From the NCBI GenBank assembly GCA_945878965.1, contig CAMCUJ010000077.1:1-7026 (forward strand): DNA of 7,026 nt, written 5' to 3'. Within the stretch, counting starts at the first letter, position 1, and the number at the start of each line of letters is the position of its first letter. The notes under the pieces are model-generated. The model saw only the letters and a program-made list of their open reading frames with translations. It made no database searches and was not told the DNA's origin. Positions 6,555 through 7,026 of the stretch are shown here, in pieces. A program made the translations under genes and the position numbers. This DNA comes from an uncultured Clostridia bacterium (lineage in GTDB: Bacteria; Bacillota; Clostridia; Monoglobales; Monoglobaceae).

Positions 6555-6626
6555 AAAAGAGATTATGTAATGTGTATCCATCTGTTACACAGCAAAACCC
6601 CAAGAGCTGCAACTCTTGGGGTTTTT
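6555..6626 (+). ncRNA. Candidate type I antitoxin RNA (RNA II-like), about 70 nt
   Basis: The ends are inferred from the consensus promoter (6520-6548) and the terminator (6594-6626). The 5' half (6558-6590) is an imperfect copy of 6716-6750, the region on the opposite strand that encodes the start of the small peptide. The RNA can therefore pair with the peptide mRNA at two blocks: GAGATTATGTAAT (13 identical bases, within codons 5-9) and ATCCATCTGTT (11 bases, covering the start codon), with a further CAC touching the Shine-Dalgarno. The two blocks are separated by an unmatched centre. The 3' half is the shared terminator, giving a second region of complementarity. This corresponds to RNA II of the par locus of plasmid pAD1. 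There is no ribosome binding site or useful reading frame. Confidence 0.75.
6594..6626. terminator. Shared bidirectional terminator of the toxin-antitoxin cassette
   Basis: AAAACCCCAAGAG (6594-6606) pairs perfectly with CTCTTGGGGTTTT (6613-6625) around a six-base loop. There are five Ts on the right and four As on the left, so it works for both the plus-strand small RNA and the minus-strand peptide mRNA. Convergent transcripts sharing one terminator is a defining trait of par-type loci. Confidence 0.92.
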
Positions 6627-6651
6627 GTTACTCGGCTGTTTGTTGCCTTAA

Positions 6652-6741
6652 TCACCTATCCAGCCATTTGCAAATATAATATGCTGCTATACCTGCTCCG
6701 ATAGATAATATCAAGGAGATTATGTAATTAAATACATCCAT
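6652..6741 (-). CDS. Small membrane peptide, candidate Fst/par-type type I toxin (29 aa)
   Basis: This 29-codon gene begins MDVFNYIISL and ends YYICKWLDR. Residues about 4-23 form one hydrophobic helix with a small-residue GAGIAA core, followed by a short charged tail (K25, W26, L27, D28, R29). Fst-family toxins have the same plan, about 30 residues with a membrane helix and a WL-containing polar C-terminus, and they damage the membrane when overproduced. The start is set by GGAGG at 6754-6750, eight bases from the ATG. An upstream CUCUCC (6769-6764) can pair with GGAGGG (6758-6753) around a five-base loop, partly hiding the ribosome binding site, as the 5' stem-loop does in the fst mRNA. The gene has its own promoter (6812-6784) and terminator (6594-6626). 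It could instead be a harmless small membrane protein; the antisense arrangement argues against that. Toxicity is inferred. Confidence 0.8.
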   Translation of the reverse strand: MDVFNYIISLILSIGAGIAAYYICKWLDR

Positions 6742-6783
6742 CTGTTCCACCTCCCTCCTGCTCGGAGAGCCGACAACAACATA

Positions 6784-6812
6784 ATTATACATTAATATTT
6801 AAAAAACGTCAA
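6784..6812 (-). promoter_or_regulatory. Sigma-A promoter of the toxin mRNA
   Basis: On the minus strand TTGACG (6812-6807) and TATAAT (6789-6784) are 17 bases apart. Transcription would start near 6777, giving a leader of about 36 bases and an mRNA of roughly 180 bases ending at the shared terminator. The -35 lies inside ACGTCAAGC (6806-6814), which is inverted at 6912-6920 (GCTTGACGT) in the neighbouring repeat unit, so part of the promoter may have come from the repeat. Confidence 0.85.
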
Positions 6813-7026
6813 GCTCACACTTAAAACTATAATTGTAGAGGATAAACCTCAAACATAAGCCTTAACGAAGCGTTCTGCAAAACGATACGTTCTACAAAAG
6901 GTACACTCACGCTTGACGTGCTAAAAAAATCCGAAAAGAATGAAAATAATCTTTAAGGAACGCTAAGGGGCGTCGGGGAAATTCCCCGACCGCCGTTTTT
7001 GGTTCTTTTTGGGCGAACAAAAAGAA
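6813..7026. repeat. Palindromic repeat, right unit (B), copy 2, running to the window end
   Basis: It matches 2921-3134 over its whole length. The GTCGGGGA/TCCCCGAC hairpin lies at about 6972-6990 and the GTTCTTTTTG...CAAAAAGAA inverted repeat at about 7002-7026, the last base of which falls outside the window. The first 25 bases are less similar than the rest. The homologous boundary falls right beside the toxin promoter. Confidence 0.85.

Larger units (their letters stand above)
6558..6750. repeat. Interrupted direct repeats linking antitoxin RNA and toxin mRNA (6558-6590 and 6716-6750)
   Basis: Copy 1 (6558-6590) and copy 2 (6716-6750) share GAGATTATGTAAT, then a divergent centre (GTGT against TAAATAC), then ATCCATCTGTT, one substitution and CAC. 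Copy 2 spans the start codon and first codons of the small peptide gene; copy 1 lies just after the antisense RNA promoter. Like DRa and DRb of pAD1 par, they make the 5' ends of two convergent RNAs complementary although the RNAs are not encoded by the same duplex there. The entry spans both copies and the sequence between them. Confidence 0.85.

Noticed and set aside
6358..6570. Plus-strand reading frame of about 70 codons across the repeat downstream of 6358
   Set aside because: It is made of palindromic repeat sequence, has no ribosome binding site, and ends inside the antisense RNA gene; the same repeat unit at 2824 does not keep the frame as a gene.

Overview
The window looks like chromosomal DNA from a low-GC, spore-forming member of the Clostridia, probably a gut Ruminococcaceae/Oscillospiraceae-type organism. 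The evidence is AT-rich, purine-rich coding strands, strong GGAGG-type ribosome binding sites, a Noc-type ParB-family protein, a SpoIIQ-like M23 protein, a Firmicutes-type GyrA and GC-rich palindromic intergenic repeats. The genus cannot be fixed from this sequence alone.

Layout. Positions 1-626 (minus strand) hold the N-terminal 208 residues of an exported protein of unknown family, cut by the window edge. A 304-bp divergent intergenic stretch carries a near-consensus extended -10 promoter for noc (931-1848, plus strand), a nucleoid occlusion protein. It is followed 95 bp later by a membrane-anchored M23/LytM protein resembling SpoIIQ (1944-2819, plus). A 955-bp gene-free region (2820-3774) holds one copy of a two-part palindromic repeat, several short REP-like hairpins, two clusters of DnaA boxes spaced 9-12 bp apart, and a strong bidirectional terminator between the clusters. 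gyrA (3775-6264) is on the minus strand, so noc/spoIIQ and gyrA converge on the DnaA-box region.

To the right of gyrA lies the most interesting locus (about 6520-6812). A 29-codon membrane peptide gene (minus strand) and a roughly 70-nt RNA gene (plus strand) each have their own consensus sigma-A promoter. They are transcribed towards each other into one shared bidirectional terminator and share an interrupted direct repeat. The repeat copy in the small RNA is therefore complementary to the start codon and the edge of the Shine-Dalgarno sequence of the peptide mRNA. This is the architecture of the par (Fst) family of type I toxin-antitoxin systems, with a diverged peptide. The cassette sits between the two halves of the palindromic repeat, which lie almost next to each other in the other copy at 2824-3135.

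How it fits together. noc, gyrA and a DnaA-box cluster are all typical of the neighbourhood of a Firmicutes replication origin, so the window is probably origin-proximal. The gene orientation is unusual for an origin, because both flanking genes point into the box cluster and would be replicated head-on if replication started there. Whether 3406-3719 is oriC itself or a DnaA-binding (titration or regulatory) cluster cannot be decided from the window.
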